Assembly (NCBI RefSeq): GCF_031834595.1
Contig: NZ_CP115541.1
Location: 372,001-436,000, forward strand
DNA: 64,000 nucleotides
Reading direction: 5' to 3'
Source: Stenotrophomonas oahuensis
Lineage (GTDB): Bacteria; Pseudomonadota; Gammaproteobacteria; Xanthomonadales; Xanthomonadaceae
Part shown: piece by piece, positions 39,615 through 48,043 of the stretch
How the letters are laid out: every line of letters begins with the position of its first letter
Position numbering within the stretch: position 1 is the first letter of the stretch
Position numbers and translations under genes: made by a program
Notes under the pieces: generated by a model
Databases searched by the model: none
Told to the model about the DNA's origin: nothing
The model's input: only the letters and a program-made list of their open reading frames with translations

Positions 39615-39674
39615 GGTAGGGTCGCACGACAGTCGACCGCCGATAACGGTGATAGGCACTTTTGGGCATGAACC
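39615..39674 (+). repeat. GGTAGGGTCG long repeat, copy 1
   Basis: About 60 bp beginning GGTAGGGTCGCACGACAGTC and ending GGGCATGAACC. The other copies are at 42214, 42301 (inverted) and 47367. IS copy 2 is inserted exactly at the end, and the final 8 bases are its target duplication. Confidence 0.8.
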
Positions 39675-41045
39675 GAGAGTGTCCGTATTTTTGTGTTCGG
39701 GCGACGTGGGCTGCCCTGTGACAGCCCGGCTTCTTAGTACGGGCTCCGGATAAATCGGTCCCCGTAAAGTACGGCAAATTGGTTCATCGCGTTCTTCCAG
39801 CCGTGGCTGGTGCCTCCCCAGTTGGCCGTGATGTTGCGCAGCCCCAGCCAGATCAGCTTGATCGCCGCCTCGTCAGTTGGAAAATGCCCTCGGGTTTTGA
39901 TGACCTTCCGCAGCTGCGCATTAACGCTCTCGATGGCGTTGGTGGTGTAGATGACACGACGGATCTCAGGTGGAAACGCGAAGAAGGGTATGACGCGGTC
40001 CCATGACCGTCGCCATGCCTGGGGCGCCGAGGGGTAGCGTTTGCCCAGCGGCGAGGCCTCCAGCGCTTCCAGGGCCTGTTCGGCGGACTCTGCATTGATG
40101 GCCTGGTAGATGGGCTTCAGCTCGGCTGCGAGAGCCCTTCGATCCTTCCAGCCGGCGTAGTCCAAGCTGTTGCGGATGAGATGCACGATGCAGGTCTGGA
40201 GAGTGGTCGCTGGGTAGACCGCCGCCAGCGCCTCGGGCATGCCTTTAAGGCCATCGGTCACCGCTATCAGTACGTCCTCCACGCCGCGCGTCTTGAGGTC
40301 GTTGAAGACCTTCATCCAGAACTTGGCCCCTTCTGTGTTCTCGATCCAGATGCCCAGGATGTCGCGACTTCCATCAGGTAGAACGCCTAATGCCAGATAG
40401 ATCGCTTTGTTGCGCACTACGCCCTCGTCACGCACCTTGACGCGCAGGGCATCAAAGAACACCACCGGATACATCAGCTCCAGCGGACGCGTCTGCCACG
40501 CCGAAATCTCTTCCAGAACCTCGTCGGTCACCGAGCTGATGAAGTCCGCCGACACGTCTGTTCCATACTGTTCAGACAGAAACGCGCGGATGTCGCGGAC
40601 GCTCATTCCGCGCGCGTACATCGCGACGATCTTGTCGTCAAAACCAGTGAAACGCCGCTCGTGCTTGGGAATCAGGATGGGCTGGAAGCTGCCATCCCGG
40701 TCCCGGGGAACGTCCAGTCGCAGGGGGCCATCCTCAGTCAGAACGGTTTTGCTGGACGTTCCATTTCGCTGATTGCCGGTCGATTCCGGTCGCTCGCTTC
40801 CGGGTGGGTACCCCAGGTGATGGCCCAGCTCGCCCTTCAGTGCCCGCTCAATCAAGGCCTTTTTCAGGGCTGTGGTGATGTCCAGGATCTCGCCCGCGGT
40901 CGTCGCTCCGTTGGCAAGCTGCTCAACGAGCTCGGCAGGCAGGGTAGGCAGCTGACGGGCAGCGGCCTTGGCGGTCATTTTCTTGGGTGGCATACATGAT
41001 CCTTTTCAACATGTTATGCCCGAACACAAAATTCCTGACAGTCCC
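39675..41045 (-). mobile_element. IS256-family insertion sequence, copy 2 (intact)
   Basis: 1371 bp. Same ends as copy 1. Target duplication CATGAACC at 39667-39674 and 41046-41053. It carries an intact transposase and appears identical or nearly so to copy 3. Confidence 0.96.
39734..40993 (-). CDS. IS256-family (mutator type) transposase
   Basis: 419 residues, full length. DDE residues Asp181 (FFDALRVKV), Asp247 (AVTDGLKG) and Glu355 (TNAIESVN), with the C-x2-H motif [10 protein letters not shown] between the second Asp and the Glu. The basic N-terminus MPPKKMTAKAA fits the DNA-binding part. The only gene of the element. Confidence 0.96.
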   Translation of the reverse strand: MPPKKMTAKAAARQLPTLPAELVEQLANGATTAGEILDITTALKKALIERALKGELGHHLGYPPGSERPESTGNQRNGTSSKTVLTEDGPLRLDVPRDRDGSFQPILIPKHERRFTGFDDKIVAMYARGMSVRDIRAFLSEQYGTDVSADFISSVTDEVLEEISAWQTRPLELMYPVVFFDALRVKVRDEGVVRNKAIYLALGVLPDGSRDILGIWIENTEGAKFWMKVFNDLKTRGVEDVLIAVTDGLKGMPEALAAVYPATTLQTCIVHLIRNSLDYAGWKDRRALAAELKPIYQAINAESAEQALEALEASPLGKRYPSAPQAWRRSWDRVIPFFAFPPEIRRVIYTTNAIESVNAQLRKVIKTRGHFPTDEAAIKLIWLGLRNITANWGGTSHGWKNAMNQFAVLYGDRFIRSPY

Positions 41046-41181
41046 CATGAACCTGCATCGAAACAGGCTTACGGTCTGCCCCGCCACGGCTAACGATGCG
41101 CGAATCTTGAAACCCGCGATTCGTTCAAATCACTATCGTCATGGGTCACTCATAAATGCGCCGCAATAGACGGCGTCATCC

Positions 41182-41616
41182 ATGCCAAACGAAATCTCCC
41201 AAAAGCCAAGCTTCATTCCGCAGAGGCAATCAATCCACCGCCATATCGACCTCAACGTCGAGCCAGCTACAGCGGCCCCCTCGACCGCCAACCGAATGGA
41301 CGTGACGATCGCAAATGCGTCCGCCTCATGGGCACATGAGCTGACTCCGCAGAAGGAGACGTATGAGGACGCATACCTCGTAGAACTCATGCGAACCATC
41401 GATGCAACCGGGGAATCGCCAGTTGACCCCAATCTCCCCCTCGAACAAAGACCCACTGTGTTCGCCGACGAAGTGCCGGGCATCATTGCCGACATCTACG
41501 GATGGGTCCCCGTTCCCAGAGCAGCGCCGCTGAATCCGAAGTTCATTGGCAACGTGCCCAGCGCCGTTCATGTGAGTAACGACGGCGGATTCAACCCCGG
41601 GCAGCTCGCAGCCTGA
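41182..41616 (+). CDS. Orphan hypothetical protein
   Basis: 144 residues, soluble. N-terminus rich in Ser, Thr, Gln and Pro without a signal peptide; C-terminal half has DIYGWVPVPRAAPLNPKF. No family recognised. A hairpin 38 bases after the stop supports it as a real gene. Its base composition is lower in GC than the flanking core genes. An effector-like role is possible but only a guess. Confidence 0.5.
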   Translation: MPNEISQKPSFIPQRQSIHRHIDLNVEPATAAPSTANRMDVTIANASASWAHELTPQKETYEDAYLVELMRTIDATGESPVDPNLPLEQRPTVFADEVPGIIADIYGWVPVPRAAPLNPKFIGNVPSAVHVSNDGGFNPGQLAA

Positions 41617-41654
41617 CTCGGCAATGAAAGCCACCACCACTGAGGAATGAAACA

Positions 41655-41674
41655 CGGCCCGCGCTGGCGGGCCG
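41655..41674 (+). terminator. Hairpin after the orphan gene
   Basis: CGGCCCGC, GCTG, GCGGGCCG, followed by CTTCATT. No strong T-run. Confidence 0.5.
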
Positions 41675-41728
41675 CTTCATTGCGCCGCCCACCAATCAAC
41701 CTACATTAACTCCAAGTGAGCCACGCCC

Positions 41729-42136
41729 ATGATGCCAAAGCACCTCCTTGCTCCTGCGCCGATCAATTACGCAACATCATTCACTTCCTCCTCGAACACA
41801 GCGAACCCCCAAACTCTCGACGCATCACCCGATTCCATCTTCAATGCGGCAAGCGCCGCACTGATTACCGCGCATCGCTCGCTCAGCGATGCCAACTTGA
41901 ACACGCTGCAGACAGGCTGTTTCACCACACACGAAAGGTCATATCCTGAACTTTCGTCACTGCACGCAGGCACTTCGGAAGCCTCGACTCACGGGGATGA
42001 AGCTACTGACACACGGCATCGCACCGAAGTGAAACGATTGGCGAAAGAGATGGTGCGTTCTACCACAGTGGCAACGGCTGTAACCGGAGTGAGTGCACCG
42101 GTTTTCGTTGGTAATCTAGCGCACGCTCGGACCTGA
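41729..42136 (+). CDS. Orphan hypothetical protein
   Basis: 135 residues, rich in Ala, Ser and Thr, one Cys, no signal peptide. No family recognised. Start at one of two adjacent ATG codons. Like its neighbour at 41182 it is AT-richer than the core. It could be a chance frame; there is little independent support. Confidence 0.35.
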   Translation: MMPKHLLAPAPINYATSFTSSSNTANPQTLDASPDSIFNAASAALITAHRSLSDANLNTLQTGCFTTHERSYPELSSLHAGTSEASTHGDEATDTRHRTEVKRLAKEMVRSTTVATAVTGVSAPVFVGNLAHART

Positions 42137-42213
42137 TCCGGCTGCTCGCGTTGACGCGCACCGCGCGTCGCTACGCTGGATAAGGCGTCGCATCACCGCG
42201 CAGAATGCTGCCC

Positions 42214-42273
42214 GGCAGGGTCGCACGACAGTCGACCGCCGGTAGCGGCGATCGGCACGGTGGGGCATGATAT
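42214..42273 (+). repeat. GGTAGGGTCG long repeat, copy 2
   Basis: Begins GGCAGGGTCGCACGACAGTC (one change from copy 1) and ends with GGGCATGA. Faces copy 3, so the RNA could form a long hairpin. Confidence 0.8.
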
Positions 42274-42300
42274 CCGACGGAGAAGCGCTTCTTCGTTCGA

Positions 42301-42360
42301 GGGTCATGCCCTAACGCACGGATTGGCGATATCGGCGGTCGACTGTCGTGCGACCCTACC
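42301..42360 (-). repeat. GGTAGGGTCG long repeat, copy 3
   Basis: Inverted copy: minus strand begins GGTAGGGTCGCACGACAGTC and ends GGGCATGACCC. Its first 28 bases match copy 1 exactly. Confidence 0.8.
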
Positions 42361-42408
42361 GGATTTCCTGCGCCGGGTATCTCATAGGTGGCCTGTCCGC
42401 CAATACAC

Positions 42409-42433
42409 AACGGCCCGCTTTCCGCGGGCCGTT
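42409..42433 (-). terminator. Terminator of the permease gene
   Basis: Minus strand AAACGGCCCGC, GGAAA, GCGGGCCGTT, just after the permease stop. Confidence 0.75.
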
Positions 42434-42439
42434 TGTCAT

Positions 42440-43831
42440 TCATTCTTCGATGCGGTTCCGCCTGACCCGCCGCGCCACTTCACTGCTGACCGCAATGAAC
42501 GCGGTCAGCGCGGCCATCGACAGGAACTGCACCCGGGTCACCTCTTCCGACAACAGCAGCCCGAAGATCAGCACCAGGATGCCCAGCGCGCCGACGGTGA
42601 GATACGGATACCCCGCCATGCGGAAAGGCAGGCGCGTGCCATCACGATTGGCCCGGTGCCGCAGGATCAGCTGCGACAGCAGCGACATGGTCCACACCAG
42701 CAGGCAGGTGGAACCCACGATGTTCAGCAGCACCGGCAGCACCTTGTTCGGGAACATCAGCTCCATCACGGTGGCGGCAAACCCAAACAGCACACTCGCC
42801 AGCACAGCGATGATCGGCACCTGGCGCGGGTCGGTCCAGCCGAGCACGGCCGGCGCTTCGCGGCGCTGGGCCAGCGAATAGATCATGCGCGAGGCACCGT
42901 ACAGGTTGGCGTTGAGCGCCGACAGCAGGGCAATCACCGCGATCAGGGTAATGGCGGTCGCCGCACCCGGAATCTTCGCCACTTCCAGCACGGCCGCAAA
43001 CGGCGAGCTCAGCGCTTCACTGTTCCATGGCACCACAGCGATGATCACGCTGAGCGAGCCGATGTAGAACACCAGGATGCGCCACGCCACGGTGCGGATG
43101 GCACGGGCGATGCTGCGCTCGGGGTCTTCGGTTTCCGCGGCGGCCACCGCCACGATCTCCGTGCCGCCGAACGCGAACACCACCACCAGCAGCGCTGCAC
43201 CGATGCCGGCCAGCCCGTTCGGAGCAAATCCGCCGTGCTGGGTGAAGTTGCTCAGGCCCGGCGAGGTCACATTCGGCAACCAGCCCATCAGCAGCGCCAC
43301 GCCGATCAGGATGAAGCCGATGATCGCCACTACCTTCAGAATGGCGAACCAGAATTCGAATTCACCGAAGTTGCGCACGCCCAGCAGATTGATGGCGGTG
43401 AAGAACACCATAAATGCCAGCGCAGCCATCGGGACCGGAATGACCGGCCAGACCGTGGCCAGCAAGCCGGCCGCGCCCACCGCCTCGGCGGCGATGACGA
43501 TGACCAGCTGCACCCACCACAGCCAGCCGACGGTGGCCCCGGCGGTGGCTCCCATGGCGTCGGCGGCGTAGACCGAGAACGCGCCACTGGTCGGCTTGGC
43601 CGCCGCCATTTCGCCCAGCGCGTTCATGACGATGATGACCAGGGTGCCGGCCAGCAGGTAGGACAGCAGCACCGCCGGACCGGCGGCGGCCACGCCCACG
43701 CCGGAGCCCAGGAACAGGCCCGCGCCGATGGCGCTGCCCAGACCCATCATGATCAGCTGGCGAGGTTTCAACGCGTGGCCCAGGCGGGCGTTGGACGAAG
43801 CGGGTGCAGCCGGGTTCTGGGATGCGGGCAT
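42440..43831 (-). CDS. APC-family amino acid permease
   Basis: 463 residues, about twelve helices. The family start LKPRQLIMMGLGSAIGAGLFLGSG and AFGGTEIVAVAAAETEDPERSI are typical of GABA/aromatic amino acid permeases. Start placed at 43831; the frame continues to 43906 with unconserved sequence. The PAS-AraC regulator lies 87 bases upstream on the same strand and may control it. Substrate unknown. Confidence 0.88.
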   Translation of the reverse strand: MPASQNPAAPASSNARLGHALKPRQLIMMGLGSAIGAGLFLGSGVGVAAAGPAVLLSYLLAGTLVIIVMNALGEMAAAKPTSGAFSVYAADAMGATAGATVGWLWWVQLVIVIAAEAVGAAGLLATVWPVIPVPMAALAFMVFFTAINLLGVRNFGEFEFWFAILKVVAIIGFILIGVALLMGWLPNVTSPGLSNFTQHGGFAPNGLAGIGAALLVVVFAFGGTEIVAVAAAETEDPERSIARAIRTVAWRILVFYIGSLSVIIAVVPWNSEALSSPFAAVLEVAKIPGAATAITLIAVIALLSALNANLYGASRMIYSLAQRREAPAVLGWTDPRQVPIIAVLASVLFGFAATVMELMFPNKVLPVLLNIVGSTCLLVWTMSLLSQLILRHRANRDGTRLPFRMAGYPYLTVGALGILVLIFGLLLSEEVTRVQFLSMAALTAFIAVSSEVARRVRRNRIEE

Positions 43832-43918
43832 CGGAAGTCGAAGGCGGGCAACAGGTGCGACACGATACCGTGTATGACGCACCGGCGGGATAGGCCGAAA
43901 GCCCACCCCGGCGATGAA

Positions 43919-44641
43919 TCAGTCCGCGCCGGCGTCGTCGCCGCGCCCGGATACCTGCACCCGGTAGGCCCGGGGCGACACCCCCACTTCGGCTTTGAAC
44001 TTGCGGGTAAACGCACTCTGGTCAGTGAAACCGCAGGCCTGGCCGACGCTGGCGATACTTTCGCTGCCATGCAGCAAATGCATCGCCATCTGGATGCGCA
44101 GGCGGGTCAGCACCTGCTGCGGGGTCATCTGGAACACCTTGCGGAAGCTCCGCTCCAGCTTCGACAGCGAGAAGCCGGTGATGTCCAGCAGGGTCTGCAT
44201 GCGGACGTTTTCGGCGTAGTGTGCGTTCAAGTGCGCCAGCGCCAGCCGCAACTGCTCGTACTGGGTGCCCAGGCTGTCCTTCTGGCCGAGGTCGCGGGAA
44301 ATGCCGATCACCCCCTCGATCCGCCCGTCCACCCGCAGCGGCCGCTTGCAGGTGAGGCACCAGCCCGGCTCGCGGTTGGCGAACAGGTGCAGCTCCATCA
44401 GGTTCTCGATCACCTGGCCGGCGAGTACCTGGGCGTCCTGGGTGGCGTAATCGGCGCTGAGCCCGGTCGGGTAGATCTCGGCCGCGGTGCGCCCGATGAT
44501 CTCCTTGCGCGAGCGCAGCCCCAGCCGGCGCAGCATGGTCTGGTTGATATGTGTGTAACGGCCGTCGCGGTCCTTCATGAAGAACAGCACGTCGGGAATG
44601 GCGTCAAACAGGGCTTCGATATCGGCAGGTTCGACGCGCAT
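43919..44641 (-). CDS. PAS domain AraC-family regulator
   Basis: 240 residues. PAS domain at about 5-120 (IPDVLFFMKDRDGRYTHIN, then GRTAAEIYPTG) followed by an AraC helix-turn-helix pair at 140-232 (QTLLDITGFSLSKLERSFRK; GQACGFTDQSAFTRKFKAEV). PAS probably senses a ligand or redox state. It is divergent from katE and upstream of the permease. Confidence 0.9.
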   Translation of the reverse strand: MRVEPADIEALFDAIPDVLFFMKDRDGRYTHINQTMLRRLGLRSRKEIIGRTAAEIYPTGLSADYATQDAQVLAGQVIENLMELHLFANREPGWCLTCKRPLRVDGRIEGVIGISRDLGQKDSLGTQYEQLRLALAHLNAHYAENVRMQTLLDITGFSLSKLERSFRKVFQMTPQQVLTRLRIQMAMHLLHGSESIASVGQACGFTDQSAFTRKFKAEVGVSPRAYRVQVSGRGDDAGAD

Positions 44642-44818
44642 GCGGAGGCAGACGGCAGCAGGACGGGGGGACGTTCAGGATACCGCCCCTGTCGCTTTCC
44701 ACCCAACAGCACACCGTGTGATGTGAAGCACAAGTCGAAGAAGAGAGGAAAACTCCTACCCACGATTAACGGCCCAGCCGCGAAGGTGGAGCGATCCCCT
44801 GCCAGCCCGGAGTGCCTC

Positions 44819-46921
44819 ATGGCCGCCAGCAAGCCCCGCAGCAAGTCCGCCCCCAAGCGCAACCCCGCCCCCGCCGCCGAGGTGCGCGGCAACGCCGACG
44901 AACTGCACCAGCAGGCGGGCGGCGGCCACCCGGTGCTGACCACCAACCAGGGCATTCCGGTCGGCGACAACCAGAATTCGCTGCGCCCCACCCCGCGCGG
45001 GCCGACCCTGCTGGAAGATTTCATCCTGCGCGAGAAGATCACCCACTTCGACCACGAGCGCATTCCCGAGCGCATCGTGCACGCGCGCGGAAGCGCCGCA
45101 CATGGCTACTTCGAACTGACCCGCTCGCTGCACGAATTCACCCGCGCCCGCGTCCTCACCGAGGTGGGCGTGCGCACGCCGGTGTTCACCCGCTTCTCCA
45201 CCGTGGCCGGCGGGGCCGGTTCGGTGGATACCCCGCGCGACGTGCGCGGCTTCGCGGTGAAGTTCTACACCCCGGAGGGCAATTGGGACCTGGTGGGTAA
45301 CAACATCCCGGTGTTCTTCATCCAGGATGCAATGAAGTTCCCCGATTTGGTGCACTCCGTGAAGATGGAACCGGATCGCGCCTTCCCGCAGGCAGCCAGC
45401 GCGCATGACACCTTCTGGGACTTCATCTCGCTGATGCCCGAGTCCATGCACATGATCATGTGGGCGATGAGCGACCGTGGCATTCCGCGCTCGCTGAGGA
45501 TGATCGAGGGCTTCGGCGTGCACAGCTTCCGCCTGCTCAACGATGCTGGCGAATCCACCTTCGTCAAATTCCACTGGCGGCCGAAGCTGGGCATCCAGTC
45601 CACGGTGTGGGACGAGGCACTGAAGCTGCAGGCCGCCGACAACGACTACCACCGCCGCGACCTGTTCGAGGCCATCACCGCCGGCGATTTCCCCGAATGG
45701 GAGTTGGCGGTGCAGCTGTTCAGCGAGGACGACGCCGCCGGCTTCCCGTTCGACCACCTGGACCCGACCAAGATCATCCCCGAATCGCTGGTGCCGCTGA
45801 CCGTGATCGGGCGCATGGTGCTGGACCGCTGGCCGGACAACTTCTTCGCCGAAACCGAACAGGTCGCATACTGCCCGGCCAACGTGCCGCCGGGCATCGA
45901 CTTCAGCAACGACCCGCTGCTGCAGGGTCGGCTGTTCTCCTATCTGGATACGCAGTTGATCCGTCTGGGCGGACCGAACTTCCACCAGATTCCGGTCAAC
46001 GCCCCGAAGTGCCCGTTCGCCAACCACCAGCGCGACGGCCATATGCAGATGCGCGTTCCCAAGGGCCGGGTGGCCTATGATCCCAGTTCCCTGGAAGACG
46101 ACAGCCCCCGCGAAAGCGCCGACGGCTTCCCGAGCCATGCCACCCCGGCCGACGATGGCGTGAAGGGGCGCGTACGCGCAGAGAGTTTTGCCGACCACTA
46201 CAGCCAGGCGCGGCTGTTCTTCCGAAGCCTGGAGGCCCCTGAGCAGGCACACCTGGCCTCGGCACTGGTGTTCGAGCTCTCCAAGGTGGAAACAGCGAAG
46301 GTGCGTGAGCGCACCGTCAGCCACCTGCGCAACATCGACGAAAGCCTGGCCAAGCGCGTGGCCGATGGCCTTGGCCTGAGCAATCTGCCCGACCCGGCCC
46401 CGACGGCCACGCCGGCGCAGGACCTGCCCAAGGCCCCGGAAGTGCGCATCATCGGCCGCACCAAGGACACATTGAAGGGCCGCTGCATTGGCATTCTGTT
46501 CGACGAAGGATCCGACGCCGGCCTGATCAGCAACCTGCGCAAAGCGGCCGAGAAGGCCGGTGCCCAGGTGAAGCTGGTCGCCCCCAAGGTGGGCGGCGGT
46601 ACCTTGAGCGACGGCAAGCGCCAGGCTGCCGACGGCCAATTGGCCGGCACGCCCTCGGTGGTGTTCGACGCCGTGGCGGTGGTATTGAGCGCCGAGGCCG
46701 GGAAACGCCTCAGCAAGGAGGCGGCCGCGATTGATTTCGTCAGCTTCGCGTGGGCGCATCTGAAGGCGATTGCCGCCGACGAAGGTGGTCAGGCGCTGCT
46801 GAAGACCGCCCGCGTAGGCAACGACCCCGGCGTGGTGGAAGCTGAAGACGCCAAGGCCTTCCTGACCGCCGCCGCCACCCGTCAGTGGGCGCGCGAACCG
46901 AAGCTGCGCACCCTGGCGTAA
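44819..46921 (+). CDS. katE: Large-subunit catalase (HPII type)
   Basis: 700 residues, clade 2 catalase. Catalytic His88 (IVHARG), Asn161 ([11 protein letters not shown]) and haem ligand Tyr375 (RLFSYLDTQ) keep the same spacing as E. coli HPII. The C-terminal class I glutamine-amidotransferase-like domain begins near 550 ([15 protein letters not shown]). GGAG lies 6 bases before the start. The frame is open far upstream only because of the antisense permease and regulator. The lysine-rich gene follows after 15 bases. Confidence 0.96.
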   Translation: MAASKPRSKSAPKRNPAPAAEVRGNADELHQQAGGGHPVLTTNQGIPVGDNQNSLRPTPRGPTLLEDFILREKITHFDHERIPERIVHARGSAAHGYFELTRSLHEFTRARVLTEVGVRTPVFTRFSTVAGGAGSVDTPRDVRGFAVKFYTPEGNWDLVGNNIPVFFIQDAMKFPDLVHSVKMEPDRAFPQAASAHDTFWDFISLMPESMHMIMWAMSDRGIPRSLRMIEGFGVHSFRLLNDAGESTFVKFHWRPKLGIQSTVWDEALKLQAADNDYHRRDLFEAITAGDFPEWELAVQLFSEDDAAGFPFDHLDPTKIIPESLVPLTVIGRMVLDRWPDNFFAETEQVAYCPANVPPGIDFSNDPLLQGRLFSYLDTQLIRLGGPNFHQIPVNAPKCPFANHQRDGHMQMRVPKGRVAYDPSSLEDDSPRESADGFPSHATPADDGVKGRVRAESFADHYSQARLFFRSLEAPEQAHLASALVFELSKVETAKVRERTVSHLRNIDESLAKRVADGLGLSNLPDPAPTATPAQDLPKAPEVRIIGRTKDTLKGRCIGILFDEGSDAGLISNLRKAAEKAGAQVKLVAPKVGGGTLSDGKRQAADGQLAGTPSVVFDAVAVVLSAEAGKRLSKEAAAIDFVSFAWAHLKAIAADEGGQALLKTARVGNDPGVVEAEDAKAFLTAAATRQWAREPKLRTLA

Positions 46922-46936
46922 CCGAGGAGACAGAAC

Positions 46937-47371
46937 ATGCCCCGTGGAGACAAATCCAGCTACACCGACAAGCAGAAGCGGCAGGCCGAGCACATCGAGG
47001 AAAGCGAAAAGGAGCAAGGCCGAAGCGACGGAGCCGCCGCCCGAATCGCGTGGGCCACGGTGAACAAACAGGACGGCGGCGGGAAGAAGAAGCCGGCGAA
47101 GAAGGCGGCCAAGAAGGCTGCGAAGAAGGCCACGAAGAAGGTCGCCAAGAAGGCCACCAAGAAGACTGCAAAAAAGGCAGCAAAGAAGGCCCCAGCGAAA
47201 AAGGCAGCCAAGAAAGCCACCAAGAAGGCCGCAAAGAGTTCTACCCGGAAGACTACAAAGAAGGCCCCGGCGAAAAAGACAGCCACGAAGAAGGCCGCGA
47301 CCAAGAAATCAGCAAAGAAAGCGACCAAAAAGACCGCTGCAAAAAAGACGGCGAAGAAGAGAACCCGGTAG
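46937..47371 (+). CDS. Lysine-rich histone H1-like protein with stress-type N-terminus
   Basis: 144 residues. The first 50 (MPRGDKSSYTDKQKRQAEHI, ending RIAWATVNKQDGGGKK) match a small family often annotated as plasmid stabilisation or KGG-type stress proteins. The rest is a repetitive AKKA/TKKA tail like histone H1 and Xanthomonad AlgP-type proteins, expected to bind DNA. It lies 15 bases after katE with GAGG before the ATG, so probably co-expressed. The stop TAG is inside a GTAG repeat. Confidence 0.85.
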   Translation: MPRGDKSSYTDKQKRQAEHIEESEKEQGRSDGAAARIAWATVNKQDGGGKKKPAKKAAKKAAKKATKKVAKKATKKTAKKAAKKAPAKKAAKKATKKAAKSSTRKTTKKAPAKKTATKKAATKKSAKKATKKTAAKKTAKKRTR

Positions 47372-47425
47372 GGTCGATCGCAAGACGACCGCCGATAGCA
47401 CTGCAACATTCCTTAACGCATGACC
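47367..47425 (+). repeat. GGTAGGGTCG long repeat, copy 4 (diverged)
   Basis: GGTAGGGTCGATCGCAAGAC, then GACCGCCGATAG and an end GCATGACC. Its GTAG supplies the stop codon of the lysine-rich gene. Confidence 0.7.
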
Positions 47426-47474
47426 CCAAAACCGGAACCAAAACCACGGGGCGCCGAACAACCCGGCACCCCGT

Positions 47475-47498
47475 GGGCCGGCCAACGGCCGGCGCTAC
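47475..47498 (-). repeat. GTAG-headed palindrome (SMAG-like)
   Basis: Minus strand GTAG + CGCCGGCC-GTT-GGCCGGCCC, three bases beyond the SymE-like stop codon. Confidence 0.85.
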
Positions 47499-47501
47499 CG
47501 G

Positions 47502-47774
47502 CTAACATTCCTTGAGCTTGGTGGCCTTATCCACCACCAACCTCAAACCGTCCTCAACGGGGATCAACCTCAGCTCGGTGCCCACATCAATACGCAGCCG
47601 GATCAACCACATTCCCCGCAGCTTGATGCACGGCACCTGCTCTTCCCCATACCGGTCCTTCGACCCGGGGTAATTGACCGCCTGCACCTTGAGCCGCTTC
47701 GGCACCTGCCAATGCAGCACCTTCGGACGGCTCTTGCTGCCGTCGCGCTCACCTGAACCAGAATCGCCTTTCAT
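47502..47774 (-). CDS. SymE-like toxin family protein
   Basis: 90 residues. The second half, VPCIKLRGMWLIRLRIDVG then LRLIPVEDGLRLVVD, matches the SymE family, an AbrB-fold-derived protein acting as an RNA endonuclease-type toxin of type I systems in E. coli, controlled by antisense RNA SymR. No antisense RNA can be proven here, but a structured region lies just upstream of its start. Ends against a GTAG palindrome. Confidence 0.75.
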   Translation of the reverse strand: MKGDSGSGERDGSKSRPKVLHWQVPKRLKVQAVNYPGSKDRYGEEQVPCIKLRGMWLIRLRIDVGTELRLIPVEDGLRLVVDKATKLKEC

Positions 47775-47820
47775 CGAACGTCCTCATGCCTTGCATGTTC
47801 CCCGCCGGGATGGCGGGGAA

Positions 47821-47949
47821 ATCGGGAGGCTGAAATCCGCAAGTCGAGCGAAACGGAGTGACGTATTTCCCGAGGGTGTTGTATTGCGCCACCCTCCCGA
47901 TACAGGACGTCCTTTGCTACTCACTCGACTTAGGAGATTTCAGTCTCCG
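47821..47949. other. Inverted-repeat region upstream of the SymE-like gene
   Basis: Two nested inverted repeats: ATCGGGAGG (47821) with CCTCCCGAT (47893-47901), and GGCTGAAATCCGCAAGTCGAG (from 47828) with an imperfect complement CTCGACTTAGGAGATTTCAG (47923-47942). It could fold as a structured RNA; no match to a known RNA family was recognised. Confidence 0.4.
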
Positions 47950-48043
47950 ATGCACACCATGCGCGATGACGCATGCCTAATGATCTACAAATTGCTGCAA
48001 GATTCTGGAGTTCTGATGGGTGGAAAAACAGGTCGTTCGCGGG
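47950..48043 (+). pseudogene. 5' half of a small frame split by IS copy 3
   Basis: Starts MHTMRDDACLMIYKLLQDSG. If the IS and one duplication are removed it continues in frame to a stop at 49515-49517, giving 62 residues ending TYDDH. No family recognised; the ribosome site is poor, so it may not have been a gene. Confidence 0.3.

Larger units (their letters stand above)
42137..42439. other. Repeat-filled intergenic region
   Basis: No gene. It holds two copies of the GGTAGGGTCG repeat in inverted orientation (42214-42273 and 42301-42360), a terminator at 42409 and a CG-rich segment near 42150-42175 resembling a degenerate palindrome. Confidence 0.7.

Noticed and set aside
42260..44818. A 1553-codon open frame reaching from here to the end of katE
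   Set aside because: The first 853 codons are antisense to the permease and PAS-AraC genes, with His/Gln/Arg-rich low-complexity composition. Only the part from 44819 is catalase.
44756..47017. 753-codon minus-strand frame opposite katE
   Set aside because: Antisense shadow of the catalase gene.
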